64,000 nucleotides of DNA, taken from NCBI GenBank assembly GCA_036389035.1, contig DASVQQ010000012.1:62001-126000 (forward strand). The letters run 5' to 3'. The notes beneath the pieces are model-generated. The model was not told where the DNA came from. It did not search any database and saw only the letters and a program-made list of their open reading frames with translations. Shown one piece after another: positions 8,740 to 16,456 of this stretch. This DNA comes from Jatrophihabitans sp. GTDB taxonomy: Bacteria; Actinomycetota; Actinomycetes; Mycobacteriales; Jatrophihabitantaceae. A program made the position numbers and the translations under genes. Every line of letters starts with the position of its first letter. Position 1 is the stretch's first letter.

Positions 8740-10212
8740 TCAGCCTACTTGGAACGTGCTGTCTAGGTGGGCCTCATGGCTCGGTTCGCCGGTGGTGAAT
8801 TCTGCCTCGCCGGCCGGGGTCTGCTCGGGGTCGTCCGGCCGCAGCACCGCGACGCATTCCACGTGATGGGTCATCGGAAAGGCGTCGAATGCCGACAGCT
8901 CGTCCAACCGCCAGCCCGCGTCCATCGCGAACCGGACATCGCGGGCCAGCGCGGCCGGATCGCAGGCCACGTAGACGACCACCCGGGGACCGGCGGCCAG
9001 GATCGCGTCGAGCACCTTCCGGCCGGCTCCGCTGCGCGGCGGGTCCAGCACCACGATGCTCACCCCCTGCGGCTCGGCAGGCCGGCTCACCTCGTCAGGG
9101 GCCTGCCCGGCCGGCTCGGCGGCGGCCCACTCGGCGAGAACCGAGGCGATCGAGTCGGCGCTGACCGCGGCGCGGCGCACGTCGGCCCAGGGCTGGTCGG
9201 CCAGGTTGTGCCCGGCGTCGGTGACCGCGGCCGGCTCCGACTCCAGGCCCACCACCCTGCCGGTCGCCGTCACCGCCACCGCCAGCGCGGCGGTGAACAG
9301 CCCGGAACCCGCGTACAGGTCCAGCACCCGCTCCCCCGGTCGCGGCGCGGCCGCCCGCAGCACCGCCTCGGTGAACACCTCGGCGGCTCGCGGATGGGTC
9401 TGCCAAAAGCCTGCCGGATGCACCGTGAACGGGCGGCCGGCGACGGTGTAGCGCAGCGCCGGCGGCCCGGACAGCTGCTCGGTGCTCAGCGCCGGCCGCT
9501 GCGCCCGATCGCCGTGGCGCCGGTCGTCGTGCCGGCGCCCGCCCTGGCGTCGCCCGCTCTGGCGGTGGCGAACCGGGCGTTGCCGGTGGGCCAGTTCGAC
9601 CACCTCGCCCCGGTCATCGACGGCCACCTCGAACTCGGCCAGCCCCGGCCAGGCGGCCTGCAGCGCGCCGGCGTCGCCCACTCCGGGAGCGCCGATCGGA
9701 CAGTGGCTCAGCGGCACCACCTGATGTGAGCGATGCGCGCGCAGCCCCAGCTCGCCGCCGGGACCGACCGCGAACCGCACCCGGCGCCGCCAGCCGAGCC
9801 CGTCGCCGTCGTCCAGGGACTGCACGGTGACCGCCCATCGCAAGCCGGCCAGCCGGCTCAGCTGCTCGGCCACCACCGCCGCCTTGAGGGCGCGCTGGCC
9901 CGGCAGCGAGACATGCTGGAAGTCACAGCCGCCGCAGCCGCCGGGGTGGGCGTAGGGGCAGGGCCGGCGGACCCGATCGGGCGCGGCGGTGCGGATCTCG
10001 ACGGCGTCCGCCCGGCAGAACGAGCCGCCGCGGTCCTCGGTGACCTCGGCCAGCACCGTCTCGCCGGGCAGGGCATGCCGGACGAAGATCACCCGGCCCT
10101 CGTGGCGGGCCACGCAATGGCCGCCGTGCGCGACCGCGCCGACCCGCACCTCCAGCCGGCGGCCCAGCCAGCTTCCAGCGGTGGCAACTTGCTGTCGCGC
10201 CCGCTGGTTCAC
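8740..10212 (-). CDS. TRAM-domain RNA (uracil-5-)-methyltransferase, TrmA/RumA family
   Basis: SAM-dependent enzyme that methylates uracil C5 in tRNA or rRNA. A TRAM-like beta domain occupies about residues 20-80. Cysteines at 84, 93, 96 and 171 match the iron-sulfur cluster pattern of RumA. The methyltransferase domain has VLDLYAGSGLFTAA (about 296-309), VVLDPPRSGAG (about 387-397) and the nucleophilic Cys417 in YVACDPAALARD. Residues about 208-240 are an Arg/His/Gln/Gly-rich insertion between the cluster half and the catalytic half. The GTG start follows a TAGGCT box by 6 nt, again suggesting a leaderless mRNA. Whether the substrate is rRNA or tRNA cannot be decided from sequence. Confidence 0.9.
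   Translation of the reverse strand: MNQRARQQVATAGSWLGRRLEVRVGAVAHGGHCVARHEGRVIFVRHALPGETVLAEVTEDRGGSFCRADAVEIRTAAPDRVRRPCPYAHPGGCGGCDFQHVSLPGQRALKAAVVAEQLSRLAGLRWAVTVQSLDDGDGLGWRRRVRFAVGPGGELGLRAHRSHQVVPLSHCPIGAPGVGDAGALQAAWPGLAEFEVAVDDRGEVVELAHRQRPVRHRQSGRRQGGRRHDDRRHGDRAQRPALSTEQLSGPPALRYTVAGRPFTVHPAGFWQTHPRAAEVFTEAVLRAAAPRPGERVLDLYAGSGLFTAALAVAVTATGRVVGLESEPAAVTDAGHNLADQPWADVRRAAVSADSIASVLAEWAAAEPAGQAPDEVSRPAEPQGVSIVVLDPPRSGAGRKVLDAILAAGPRVVVYVACDPAALARDVRFAMDAGWRLDELSAFDAFPMTHHVECVAVLRPDDPEQTPAGEAEFTTGEPSHEAHLDSTFQVG
8742..8747 (-). promoter_or_regulatory. Leaderless -10 box of dxs
   Basis: TAGGCT on the minus strand lies 8 nt before the GTG at 8733, and no ribosome binding site intervenes. 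The TANNNT shape and this spacing suit a leaderless actinobacterial transcript starting at or next to the GTG. Confidence 0.5.
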
Positions 10213-10218
10213 CAGGAC

Positions 10219-10224
10219 AGCCTA
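10219..10224 (-). promoter_or_regulatory. Leaderless -10 box of the RNA methyltransferase gene
   Basis: TAGGCT on the minus strand ends 6 nt before the GTG at 10212, and no Shine-Dalgarno sequence is present. Confidence 0.45.
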
Positions 10225-10246
10225 TGCACCCGCTCCGCTCGAGCTG

Positions 10247-11026
10247 CTAGTCCTCGCCCTTGCGGAGGCTGATCCCGCCCTCCGGCGAGCTGTCCGCGCC
10301 GCGTGATCCGGCCGCCGGTTCCGGGTCCGGGGTTGCCAGAGCGGGCAGGGTCGGAGGTTCGAGCAGGCTGGGCGGTTCCAGCGTCGGCCGCAGCCCGAGC
10401 CGGCGCCGGGCCCGGCGGACGACCCAGAACACCACGGCCACCACGGCCAGGTAGAGCGGCAGTCCCATCACCAGCTTGGCCACCGCCAGCAGGCCGGTGC
10501 GATTCTCCTGGAACAGGCTCAGCTGCACCACCGCCCGCGCGGTGAACATCGCCAGCACGGCTGCCGTGGCGATGTCGTACGCACGGCGCAGCCCGGGCAG
10601 CTTGTGCCAGCGGGTGCCCGGCGGCAACGGCGAAGGGTCCAGGTACTCCCAGATCACCCCGACCAGCGGTCGCCGGACGAGCAGCGAGAGAGCGAACACG
10701 CCTGCGTAACCGAATGCCGCGACGATGCCGAGCAGGAAGAAGCCGCGGGCCTCACCGGTCCGGGCGGCGATCGCGGCGGCGATCGCCACGCTGAACAGGC
10801 CGGTCATCACCTGCTGGACCGGCTGGCGGCGGGCCATCCGGTAACCGGCGACCAGCACCCCGGCGCTCACCGCGGCGATGATCGCGCTTCGCAGCCCGCC
10901 TATCGCGTTGGCGATCACGAAGACCACCAGCGGAATCGCGGCGACGATCGTTCCCGACCAGCCACCCATCGAGTTCAGGATCTGCTGGCGGGTCTGGTCG
11001 CGCAGATCCTCCGGAGAGGAGGACAA
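10247..11026 (-). CDS. DUF3159 family membrane protein
   Basis: Integral membrane protein of 259 residues matching the actinobacterial DUF3159 family, whose function is unknown. The N-terminal GGWSGTIVAAIPLVVFVIANAIGG segment starts a run of about six hydrophobic segments, including AIIAAVSAGVLVAGYRMA, FFLLGIVAAFGYAGVFALSLL and YLAVVAVVFWVV. The cytosolic C-terminal tail is Pro/Glu/Ser-rich. The likely start is TTG at 11026, 3 nt after the stop of the DUF3710 gene, so it should be translated from the same message (dut - DUF3710 - DUF3159). The start codon is the least certain part. Confidence 0.85.
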   Translation of the reverse strand: MSSSPEDLRDQTRQQILNSMGGWSGTIVAAIPLVVFVIANAIGGLRSAIIAAVSAGVLVAGYRMARRQPVQQVMTGLFSVAIAAAIAARTGEARGFFLLGIVAAFGYAGVFALSLLVRRPLVGVIWEYLDPSPLPPGTRWHKLPGLRRAYDIATAAVLAMFTARAVVQLSLFQENRTGLLAVAKLVMGLPLYLAVVAVVFWVVRRARRRLGLRPTLEPPSLLEPPTLPALATPDPEPAAGSRGADSSPEGGISLRKGED

Positions 11027-11029
11027 GAC

Positions 11030-11689
11030 CTAGCCGTCCCGCGGCTCGGCCGCCGCCTCGGCAGCCGCTGATATCTGCTCGGCGGCCTCCTTGGGCAGCT
11101 GCAACGGAACCGGCTCGCGCACCGGCAGCGGGTCGTTGCCGCGCACCACCACTACGCCCCGAAAGGCCTCGATGAACGGCTGGGCCTGCTCCTCCTCCAG
11201 CGCCGGGGCCCCGGCCAGCATGGCCCGCAGGAACCAGCGCGGGCCGTCGACCCCGATGAACCGCACGGGGGTGAGCCCGCCGGGCACCGGCAGCCGGCCG
11301 GACAGCTCGGGCCCGAACTCGCCGTCCTGCTCCGAGACCGTGCCGCCCTGCGATGAGATCGATGCCTTGATCTCGGCCCGGATCTCGTCCCAGATGCCGT
11401 CCTTGCGCGGCGCGGCGAACACGCCGAGCTGCATCTGACCGGTCGGGTTGAGCATCGTCACGCCGACGACCTGGACCTCTTCACTCACATCGACCCGGAT
11501 CTCCAGGCCTGAGTCGACCGGCACTCGCAGCGCGCCGAGATCGAGCCGTTCGACGTCGTCGGACGGGCTGTCAGCGACGTCATAGGGCCCGGTGGTCGGC
11601 ATGCTCTCGTGCGGCCGCTTGGTCTCCCAGGGCGGGGTGGCATCGAGCTTGGACTGCTCGGTGCGCTTCTCCTTGCGCCGAAGCGCCAT
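11030..11689 (-). CDS. DUF3710 family protein
   Basis: Cytoplasmic protein of 219 residues from the actinobacterial DUF3710 family (Rv2696c-like), with no assigned biochemical function. Conserved-looking stretches include LDLGALRVPV near residue 50, QLGVFAAPRKDGIWDEIR and GPRWFLRAMLAG. The charged N-terminus (MALRRKEKRTEQ) is typical for the family. I chose the ATG at 11689 over the GTG at 11692; with it the start overlaps the dut stop by one base (TGATG), a good coupling signal. It sits between dut and DUF3159, the same order as I recall from mycobacteria. Confidence 0.88.
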   Translation of the reverse strand: MALRRKEKRTEQSKLDATPPWETKRPHESMPTTGPYDVADSPSDDVERLDLGALRVPVDSGLEIRVDVSEEVQVVGVTMLNPTGQMQLGVFAAPRKDGIWDEIRAEIKASISSQGGTVSEQDGEFGPELSGRLPVPGGLTPVRFIGVDGPRWFLRAMLAGAPALEEEQAQPFIEAFRGVVVVRGNDPLPVREPVPLQLPKEAAEQISAAAEAAAEPRDG

Positions 11690-12318
11690 CACTGATCGTC
11701 TCCTCTATTGTCGCCGCCGCGTTTGTTGTTCGCCGCGGTGTTCACTGCCAAGTCGCTCGCCGCCGAGCCGTCCGCCGCCGAGCCCCCGACTGCCGGCTCG
11801 GCCACCAGCAACGCCCGGGCTCCTCCGGTCGAGCCGTGCCCGGCGGCTCCGCGGACGGATTCGCCAAGCTGCTCGACCAGTTCGAACCGGGCCTGCTCGA
11901 CCCGCTGGATGACCAGTTGCGCGATCCGGTCGCCCCGACGCAACTCGACGGCATTGTCGCGATCATGGTTGATGACGATGACTTTGATCTCGCCACGGTA
12001 GCCCGAATCGATGGTGCCCGGCGCGTTGACAATACCCAGTCCGGCCCGCCAGGCGAGTCCGGAGCGTGGTTGGACGAATCCGGCGTAACCGGCGGGCAGC
12101 GCGATGGCCAGGCCGGTCGGCAGCACGGCTCGCTCGCCGGGCCGCAACCGGACGTCGACCATCGTGCACAGGTCCGCGCCGGCGTCGCCCTCGACGGCGT
12201 AGCTGGGCAGCGGCGCGTCGGGGTGCAGCCGCTGCACCTTGACCAGCAGCGGCAGCGGCCCGGGCACGGCGCCCGCCACGTCCGTCACCTCCGCGCCGCT
12301 CAGCGGTCCGATCGTCAC
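11689..12318 (-). CDS. dut: dUTP diphosphatase
   Basis: Trimeric dUTPase that hydrolyses dUTP to dUMP, keeping uracil out of DNA and feeding dTMP synthesis. Motifs run in order: GDAGADL (motif 1), PRSGLAWR (motif 2), NAPGTIDSGYRGEI (motif 3), RGDRIAQLVI (motif 4) and RGAAGHGSTG (motif 5). At 209 residues it is longer than usual because of an N-terminal lead of about 35 residues and an Ala/Ser/Gly/Asn-rich tail after motif 5. I chose the GTG at 12318 because a TAGCCT box lies 8 nt upstream; the open frame continues to 12912, but that part is antisense to the DUF3093 gene. Later GTG codons are possible starts. Confidence 0.93.
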   Translation of the reverse strand: MTIGPLSGAEVTDVAGAVPGPLPLLVKVQRLHPDAPLPSYAVEGDAGADLCTMVDVRLRPGERAVLPTGLAIALPAGYAGFVQPRSGLAWRAGLGIVNAPGTIDSGYRGEIKVIVINHDRDNAVELRRGDRIAQLVIQRVEQARFELVEQLGESVRGAAGHGSTGGARALLVAEPAVGGSAADGSAASDLAVNTAANNKRGGDNRGDDQ

Positions 12319-12326
12319 AGGCCAAA

Positions 12327-12336
12327 AGGCTACCCT
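12327..12336. promoter_or_regulatory. Back-to-back -10 boxes between dut and the DUF3093 gene
   Basis: TAGCCT on the minus strand (12332-12327) lies 8 nt before the dut GTG. TACCCT on the plus strand (12331-12336) lies 6 nt before the GTG at 12343. The two hexamers overlap by two bases and the genes are only 24 nt apart, so both transcripts are probably leaderless and the polymerases must compete for the site. Confidence 0.5.
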
Positions 12337-12342
12337 CGACCG

Positions 12343-12921
12343 GTGATGGACCCCGCTACCCACCAGAGCCAGCAGACCGGTTACTTCGAGCGGCTGCGGA
12401 CGCCTCGGTGGTGGTACCTGGGCGCGGTCGGCGTGTCGCTGCTGCTCGGCCTGGAATTCGCGGTGGCGTTCTCCGGCTGGGGCGCCCTGGTTCCGCTGGC
12501 GATCCTGCTGCCGACCAGCCTGCTGATCGTCCGGCGACTCTCCTCGGGCAGCGTCGCCGTCGACGGCGCCACCCTGCGGGCCGGCGAGCGCAGCCTGGCG
12601 CTGGCCGAGGTCGAGCAGGCGATCGACCTCAGCCCCACCGAGCTGCGTCGACTGGTCGGCCGGCACAGCGATCCGCTGGCCCACACCTACATCCGGTCCT
12701 GGATCGGGCCAGGCGTGCAGCTGGTGTTGCGCCCGCCCGCCGACCCGCGACCGGGCGATGCGCAGCCGAACGATGCGCAGTGGGCTGACCCGCGACCGGG
12801 CGATGCGCAGCCGAACGACCCGCAGCCGGCCGAGCGCTATCCCGAGCCGTACTGGGTGGTGTCCACCCGCCATCCGGACCGGTTGCTGGCCGCTGTCAAC
12901 GCCGCCGTCCACTCGTCCTGA
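12343..12921 (+). CDS. DUF3093 family membrane protein
   Basis: Small actinobacterial membrane protein (Rv2698-like) of unknown function, 192 residues from GTG at 12343 or 191 from ATG at 12346. Two adjacent hydrophobic helices (WYLGAVGVSLLLGLEFAVAF and ALVPLAILLPTSLLIV) are followed by a soluble domain that reads like a bacterial PH-type fold (VAVDGATLRAGERSLALAEV ending in YWVVSTRHPDRLLAAV). An in-frame 45 bp tandem duplication adds PRPGDAQPND-type repeats near residues 133-163; it sits in a loop before the last strand. The gene is divergent from dut. Confidence 0.85.
   Translation: MMDPATHQSQQTGYFERLRTPRWWYLGAVGVSLLLGLEFAVAFSGWGALVPLAILLPTSLLIVRRLSSGSVAVDGATLRAGERSLALAEVEQAIDLSPTELRRLVGRHSDPLAHTYIRSWIGPGVQLVLRPPADPRPGDAQPNDAQWADPRPGDAQPNDPQPAERYPEPYWVVSTRHPDRLLAAVNAAVHSS
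12742..12831 (+). repeat. 45 bp in-frame tandem duplication in the DUF3093 gene
   Basis: Two copies (12742-12786 and 12787-12831) share 32 identical leading bases apart from the last position and then diverge slightly. The length is a multiple of three, so the reading frame is kept. Confidence 0.85.
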
Positions 12922-12935
12922 ACAGGAGCTCGCCC

Positions 12936-13688
12936 GTGTCCCTCGGACGTTTTGAAGGCCAGGTGGCGCTGATCACCGGCGCCAGCCGCGGGATCGGCTT
13001 CGCGGTCGCGCAGCGGCTGGTGTCCGAAGGCGCCCGGGTCTGCGTCACCGCACGCAAGCAGCCCGCGCTGGAGGCGGCGGTGGCCGAGCTGGGCGGGCCC
13101 GAGCGCGCGATCTTCGCCGCCGGCTCGGGGGACGACCCGCAGCACCAGGAGGCGGCGGTGCGGGCCACCATGGCGGCCTTCGGCCGGCTGGACGTCCTGG
13201 TCAACAACACCGGCATCAATCCCACGTTCGGGCCGCTGCTGGAACTCGATGACCGGCTGGCCCGCAAGATGTTCGACGTGAACGTGCTGTCGGCGCTGTC
13301 CTGGACCAGGTTGGCGCACCGGGCCTGGCTGGCCGAGCACGGCGGCGCGGTGGTCAACATCGCCTCGGTGGCCGGGATCGGCGTCTCCCCCGGCATCGCC
13401 TTCTACGGCGTCACCAAGGCCGCCCTGATCAACCTGACCAGGCAGCTGGCGGTGGAGCTCTCGCCCGGGGTCCGGGTCAACGCGGTGGCGCCGGCGGTGG
13501 TGAAGACCAAGTTCGCCGAGGCGCTCTACGCCGACGACGAAGAAGCCGCCGCGGCGAACTACCTGCTCAAGCGGCTCGGCGAGCCGGCCGACATCGGCGC
13601 GGCGGTGGCCTACCTGGCTTCGTCGGACGCGGCCTGGACGACCGGTCAGACCCTGGTGATCGACGGCGGGATGATCGGCGGCCTGTGA
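12936..13688 (+). CDS. SDR-family oxidoreductase (FabG-like)
   Basis: NAD(P)-dependent short-chain dehydrogenase of 250 residues. It has the TGASRGIG cofactor motif near residue 14, NNTG in place of the usual NNAG, the catalytic Ser in NIASVAG, the YGVTK Tyr/Lys pair and the C-terminal TGQTLVIDGG. The GTG start follows the sequence AGGAG by a few bases, and the gene begins 14 nt after the DUF3093 stop, so they may be cotranscribed. The substrate is unknown. The position differs from the fatty-acid synthesis fabG locus, so a general ketoreductase role is more likely than a dedicated FAS step. Confidence 0.9.
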   Translation: MSLGRFEGQVALITGASRGIGFAVAQRLVSEGARVCVTARKQPALEAAVAELGGPERAIFAAGSGDDPQHQEAAVRATMAAFGRLDVLVNNTGINPTFGPLLELDDRLARKMFDVNVLSALSWTRLAHRAWLAEHGGAVVNIASVAGIGVSPGIAFYGVTKAALINLTRQLAVELSPGVRVNAVAPAVVKTKFAEALYADDEEAAAANYLLKRLGEPADIGAAVAYLASSDAAWTTGQTLVIDGGMIGGL

Positions 13689-13697
13689 CCCGGCCGC

Positions 13698-14465
13698 TCA
13701 GAGCTGGCGGAACCAGCGCTCCTCGCTGAGGCCCCGCAGCTCGGCCAGCAAGGTCTCTCCGAGGGCCTTGGTGGCCCGGCGGTTGACCTCTGCCCCCGCG
13801 ACCGCGCCGGCCAGGAACGGCGCCAGGGTGGTGGTGCTGCGGCCGAGCCGGCGCAGCACCTGGCTGCGCAGCTCGCGTTTGGCGGCGGCGCCGAAGGCCA
13901 CGCTCAGGCCCGCGCCACCCAGCTGCGGTGAGATCGCCCGGCGACGCATCCAGGACATCAGGTAGGCGCTGCCCCGCTCCGAGACGGTGCCCCGCGCGGG
14001 GCGCTCCAGCAGTTCGTGCAGCTCGGCGACCAGCTTCAACTCCACGGCGGTCACGCACAGCATCTCGGCGGCCAGCTGGACCGGCGCGGCGAGCAGCAGC
14101 GGCGGGCTCATGAACTGCACGGCGGCCAGCCCGCCGGCGGCGGCGCCGAGGCTGGCGGTGGTCTTGGTCGCGTGCCGGATCAGCCGTTCGGCGATCTCGA
14201 TGTCGCTCTGACCGGGGTACTGACGCCGCAGCGCCTGGATATCGCGGACCGGGACCCGGGGCGCCAGCTCGATGATCAGGTCGGCCAGCCACCGTCCGGC
14301 GGTCACCGCGCGGAAGCCGGAGGCCTTGGCGCTTCGGGTCAGGGCCGGGATCAGGGCGGCCAGGGCGCGCTGGCGGCTGCGCCGGTCGCTGGTCGTGGGA
14401 TCGCCCTCGGCCTCCGAAGCAGCCGCTGCCCGTGCCACCAGGTCCGCTATCTCGTCATGAGCCAT
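13698..14465 (-). CDS. EcsC-like / conserved actinobacterial protein
   Basis: Protein of 255 residues with Ala-rich amphipathic helices. The central region (TASLGAAAGGLAAVQFMSPP, then LLAAPVQLAAEMLCVTAVELKLVAELHELL) and the C-terminal FLAGAVAGAEVNRRATKALG resemble the EcsC family, whose members are membrane-associated and poorly understood. No catalytic motif is apparent. It begins 89 nt downstream of the DUF4193 gene on the same strand and converges on the SDR gene with 9 nt between stops. The family assignment is by general appearance. Confidence 0.65.
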   Translation of the reverse strand: MAHDEIADLVARAAAASEAEGDPTTSDRRSRQRALAALIPALTRSAKASGFRAVTAGRWLADLIIELAPRVPVRDIQALRRQYPGQSDIEIAERLIRHATKTTASLGAAAGGLAAVQFMSPPLLLAAPVQLAAEMLCVTAVELKLVAELHELLERPARGTVSERGSAYLMSWMRRRAISPQLGGAGLSVAFGAAAKRELRSQVLRRLGRSTTTLAPFLAGAVAGAEVNRRATKALGETLLAELRGLSEERWFRQL

Positions 14466-14554
14466 GACTCACCTTGCCAGAAAGCAGCTGGGCAGGCAGG
14501 AGGAGCCGGTCCCTCGATCAGCGGCGGGACCGGCTGTGGTGAACGCGCCAGCTA

Positions 14555-14863
14555 TCAGGCGCAGTCCCGGCAGATCGGCTGGCCGTTCTTCTCACGGGCC
14601 AGTCGGCTGCGGTGATGCACCAGGAAACAGCTGGAGCAGGTGAACTCATCGTCCTGTTTGGGCAGCACCCGGACGGTGAGCTCCTCGCCGGAGACGCTGG
14701 ACAGGTCTGCCCCGGGCAGCTCCAGTGACTCGGCCAGTTCGGTCTCGTCAACATCGATCGATCCCGACTGCGCCTCGGCCCGACGAGCCTTCAGCTCCTC
14801 CAGCGAGTCCTCGTTCAGTTCATCTACATCCCCCCTGCGGGGGGCGTCGTAATCGGTGGCCAC
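14555..14863 (-). CDS. DUF4193 family zinc-ribbon-like protein
   Basis: Small acidic protein of 102 residues matching the actinobacterial DUF4193 family (Rv2699c-like). The N-terminal two thirds are Glu/Asp-rich. The C-terminus holds two Cys pairs, FTCSSCFLVHHRSRLA and ICRDCA, that would bind one zinc ion, with basic residues between. The start is GTG at 14863. In mycobacteria this gene lies in the same neighbourhood beside the LytR_C protein, as here (divergent, 205 nt apart). The role is unknown; a nucleic-acid or RNA-polymerase interaction would be a guess. Confidence 0.85.
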   Translation of the reverse strand: MATDYDAPRRGDVDELNEDSLEELKARRAEAQSGSIDVDETELAESLELPGADLSSVSGEELTVRVLPKQDDEFTCSSCFLVHHRSRLAREKNGQPICRDCA

Positions 14864-15068
14864 TTACTGTCAACTCCTCGATCAATCTCGCATGCACACG
14901 ATCCGGCTGTCTGGACCACCGGCGGCCGACACTGCCCCCGCTGGCGCGGAACCGTATCGCGTTAGGCGTGCGCTGCAACGACCGGGCAGCCCTCACCATT
15001 CCCGAAGCAGGTCCGGCTAGGCTGGCGGCGCAAGCACGACTCGGTAGGCCGGAGGTTAATCGCCCGAT

Positions 15069-15578
15069 ATGTCCACTGCGACACGGCGCCGACCACTGCC
15101 TGCGCTGGCTTTCCTGCTGGCACTCAGCGCCCTTACCAGCATCGTGTGGTGGCGGGTGCTGCACCGTCCTGAGCCGAGCGAGACCGCCGGGACGCCGACC
15201 CCCACGCAGTCGCGTCAGTGCACACCCGGCGCCCGGGCGATCCGGCTGCCGGCCCCCTCCGCGGTGACGGTGACGGTGCTCAACGGAGCCGGCCGGGACC
15301 GGCTGGCCACCCAGGTCACGGCTCAGCTCAAGACCCGCGGGTTCAAGGTCGGCACTCCCGGCACCACCTCGGCGCTGGCCGGGGTCGCCGAGATCCGGTT
15401 CGGCGCTGCCGGCCGCCCCGGCGCGACCCTGCTCAGCTACCACCTGCCCGGCGCGAAGCTGGCTCCCGGAAACCGTGCCGGCGGCAGTGTCGAGGTGGTG
15501 CTCGGCGCCGGCTACCGGTCGCTGGCAGCCACCGACATGGTCAACCGCGCCGTCGCCGCCGCCGGCAAGACCTGCTGA
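15069..15578 (+). CDS. LytR C-terminal domain protein, membrane anchored
   Basis: Envelope protein of 169 residues (Rv2700/CEI-like). A basic N-terminus precedes a signal-anchor helix (LPALAFLLALSALTSIVWW), then a Pro/Thr linker and one LytR_C domain: VTVTVLNGAGRDRLATQVTAQL through AEIRFG to VEVVLGAGYRSL. LytR_C domains occur at the end of wall-polymer transferases; this stand-alone version lacks the catalytic LytR-CpsA-Psr domain, so it is not an enzyme of that class. A GGAGG sequence lies 13 nt before the ATG, wider than usual. The mycobacterial counterpart is linked to envelope integrity. Confidence 0.85.
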   Translation: MSTATRRRPLPALAFLLALSALTSIVWWRVLHRPEPSETAGTPTPTQSRQCTPGARAIRLPAPSAVTVTVLNGAGRDRLATQVTAQLKTRGFKVGTPGTTSALAGVAEIRFGAAGRPGATLLSYHLPGAKLAPGNRAGGSVEVVLGAGYRSLAATDMVNRAVAAAGKTC

Positions 15579-15581
15579 GGA

Positions 15582-16391
15582 TCAGCCGATATCGGCCACG
15601 CCGGTCGCGGTGAGCAGTTCGAAGAACTCCTCGGCGCGGTCGGGATGCGCCCCGGCGACCATCTCCACGCCGGCCGGCCGGCCACGCAGTCCCGAGGTGG
15701 CCACGCCGGCTTCGGCGGCGATCAACAGGCCGGCCGCGAAGTCCCACTCGCCGAGCGGTCCCTCGTAGTAGAGGTCCACCCAGCCGGCCGCCAGCGCGCA
15801 CAGGTCCAGGGCCGCCGAGCCCAACCGGCGCAGGTTGCCCACCCGGGCCAGCAACTGCCCCGCCGCCTTGCCCTGGCGCGCCCGGCGAGCCGGGTCGTAG
15901 CTGAAGCCGGTCGCCATCACCGCCTGCTCCAGCGGCACCGACCGGGGTCCGGCCAGCCGCCGGTCCCCGAGAAAGGCGCCGTGGCCGGCGGCCGCGCGGA
16001 ACAGGTCACCCGAGGACGGGTTGAGCACGCACCCGGCCACCGTCTGACCCCGCACCTGGGCGGCGATCGAGACCGCGAACTGTGGCAAGCCGAGCATGTA
16101 GTTGACGGTGCCGTCGATCGGGTCCAGCACCCAGCGCACCAGTGAGCCGGCCGTTTCGGCCTGGCCGCCCTCCTCGCCCAGGATCGAGTCGGCCGGGCGC
16201 AGCCGGGCCAGGGAGGTGCGCAGGAGCTCCTCCACCGCATAGTCGGCGTCGGTGACCACGTCGGTCACCGAGCTCTTGGTGCTGACGGACAGCCCGGCCG
16301 CCTGGTGGCGCAGCATCAGCGCCCCGGCCCGGCCGGCCAGCTCGACGGCGAGGTCGGACAGCTCCATCGGGTCGGGCGGGCGCTCCGTCAT
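15582..16391 (-). CDS. suhB: Inositol monophosphatase family protein (SuhB-like)
   Basis: Mg-dependent, Li-sensitive-type phosphatase of 269 residues. The metal-binding motifs are SILGEEGG (Glu), WVLDPIDGTVNY (Asp-x-Ile-Asp-Gly-Thr) and EWDFAAG (Asp). This matches the SuhB/ImpA group, which hydrolyses inositol 1-phosphate in phosphatidylinositol and mycothiol precursor supply. GGAGG lies 6 nt before the ATG. The stop lies 3 nt from that of the LytR_C gene (convergent), and the start faces ppgK with a 65 nt shared upstream region. The exact sugar phosphate is not determined by sequence alone. Confidence 0.92.
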   Translation of the reverse strand: MTERPPDPMELSDLAVELAGRAGALMLRHQAAGLSVSTKSSVTDVVTDADYAVEELLRTSLARLRPADSILGEEGGQAETAGSLVRWVLDPIDGTVNYMLGLPQFAVSIAAQVRGQTVAGCVLNPSSGDLFRAAAGHGAFLGDRRLAGPRSVPLEQAVMATGFSYDPARRARQGKAAGQLLARVGNLRRLGSAALDLCALAAGWVDLYYEGPLGEWDFAAGLLIAAEAGVATSGLRGRPAGVEMVAGAHPDRAEEFFELLTATGVADIG

Positions 16392-16456
16392 CCCCGACCT
16401 CCGCCCACCCGTGCCGATATGGTTTAAAGGTAGCCACCCTAGCCAGCGGAGGAACC

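Noticed and set aside
11689..12912. 407-codon frame containing dut
   Set aside because: The part upstream of 12318 is antisense to DUF3093 and has repetitive, low-information sequence. The leaderless box and motif 1 spacing support a start at 12318.
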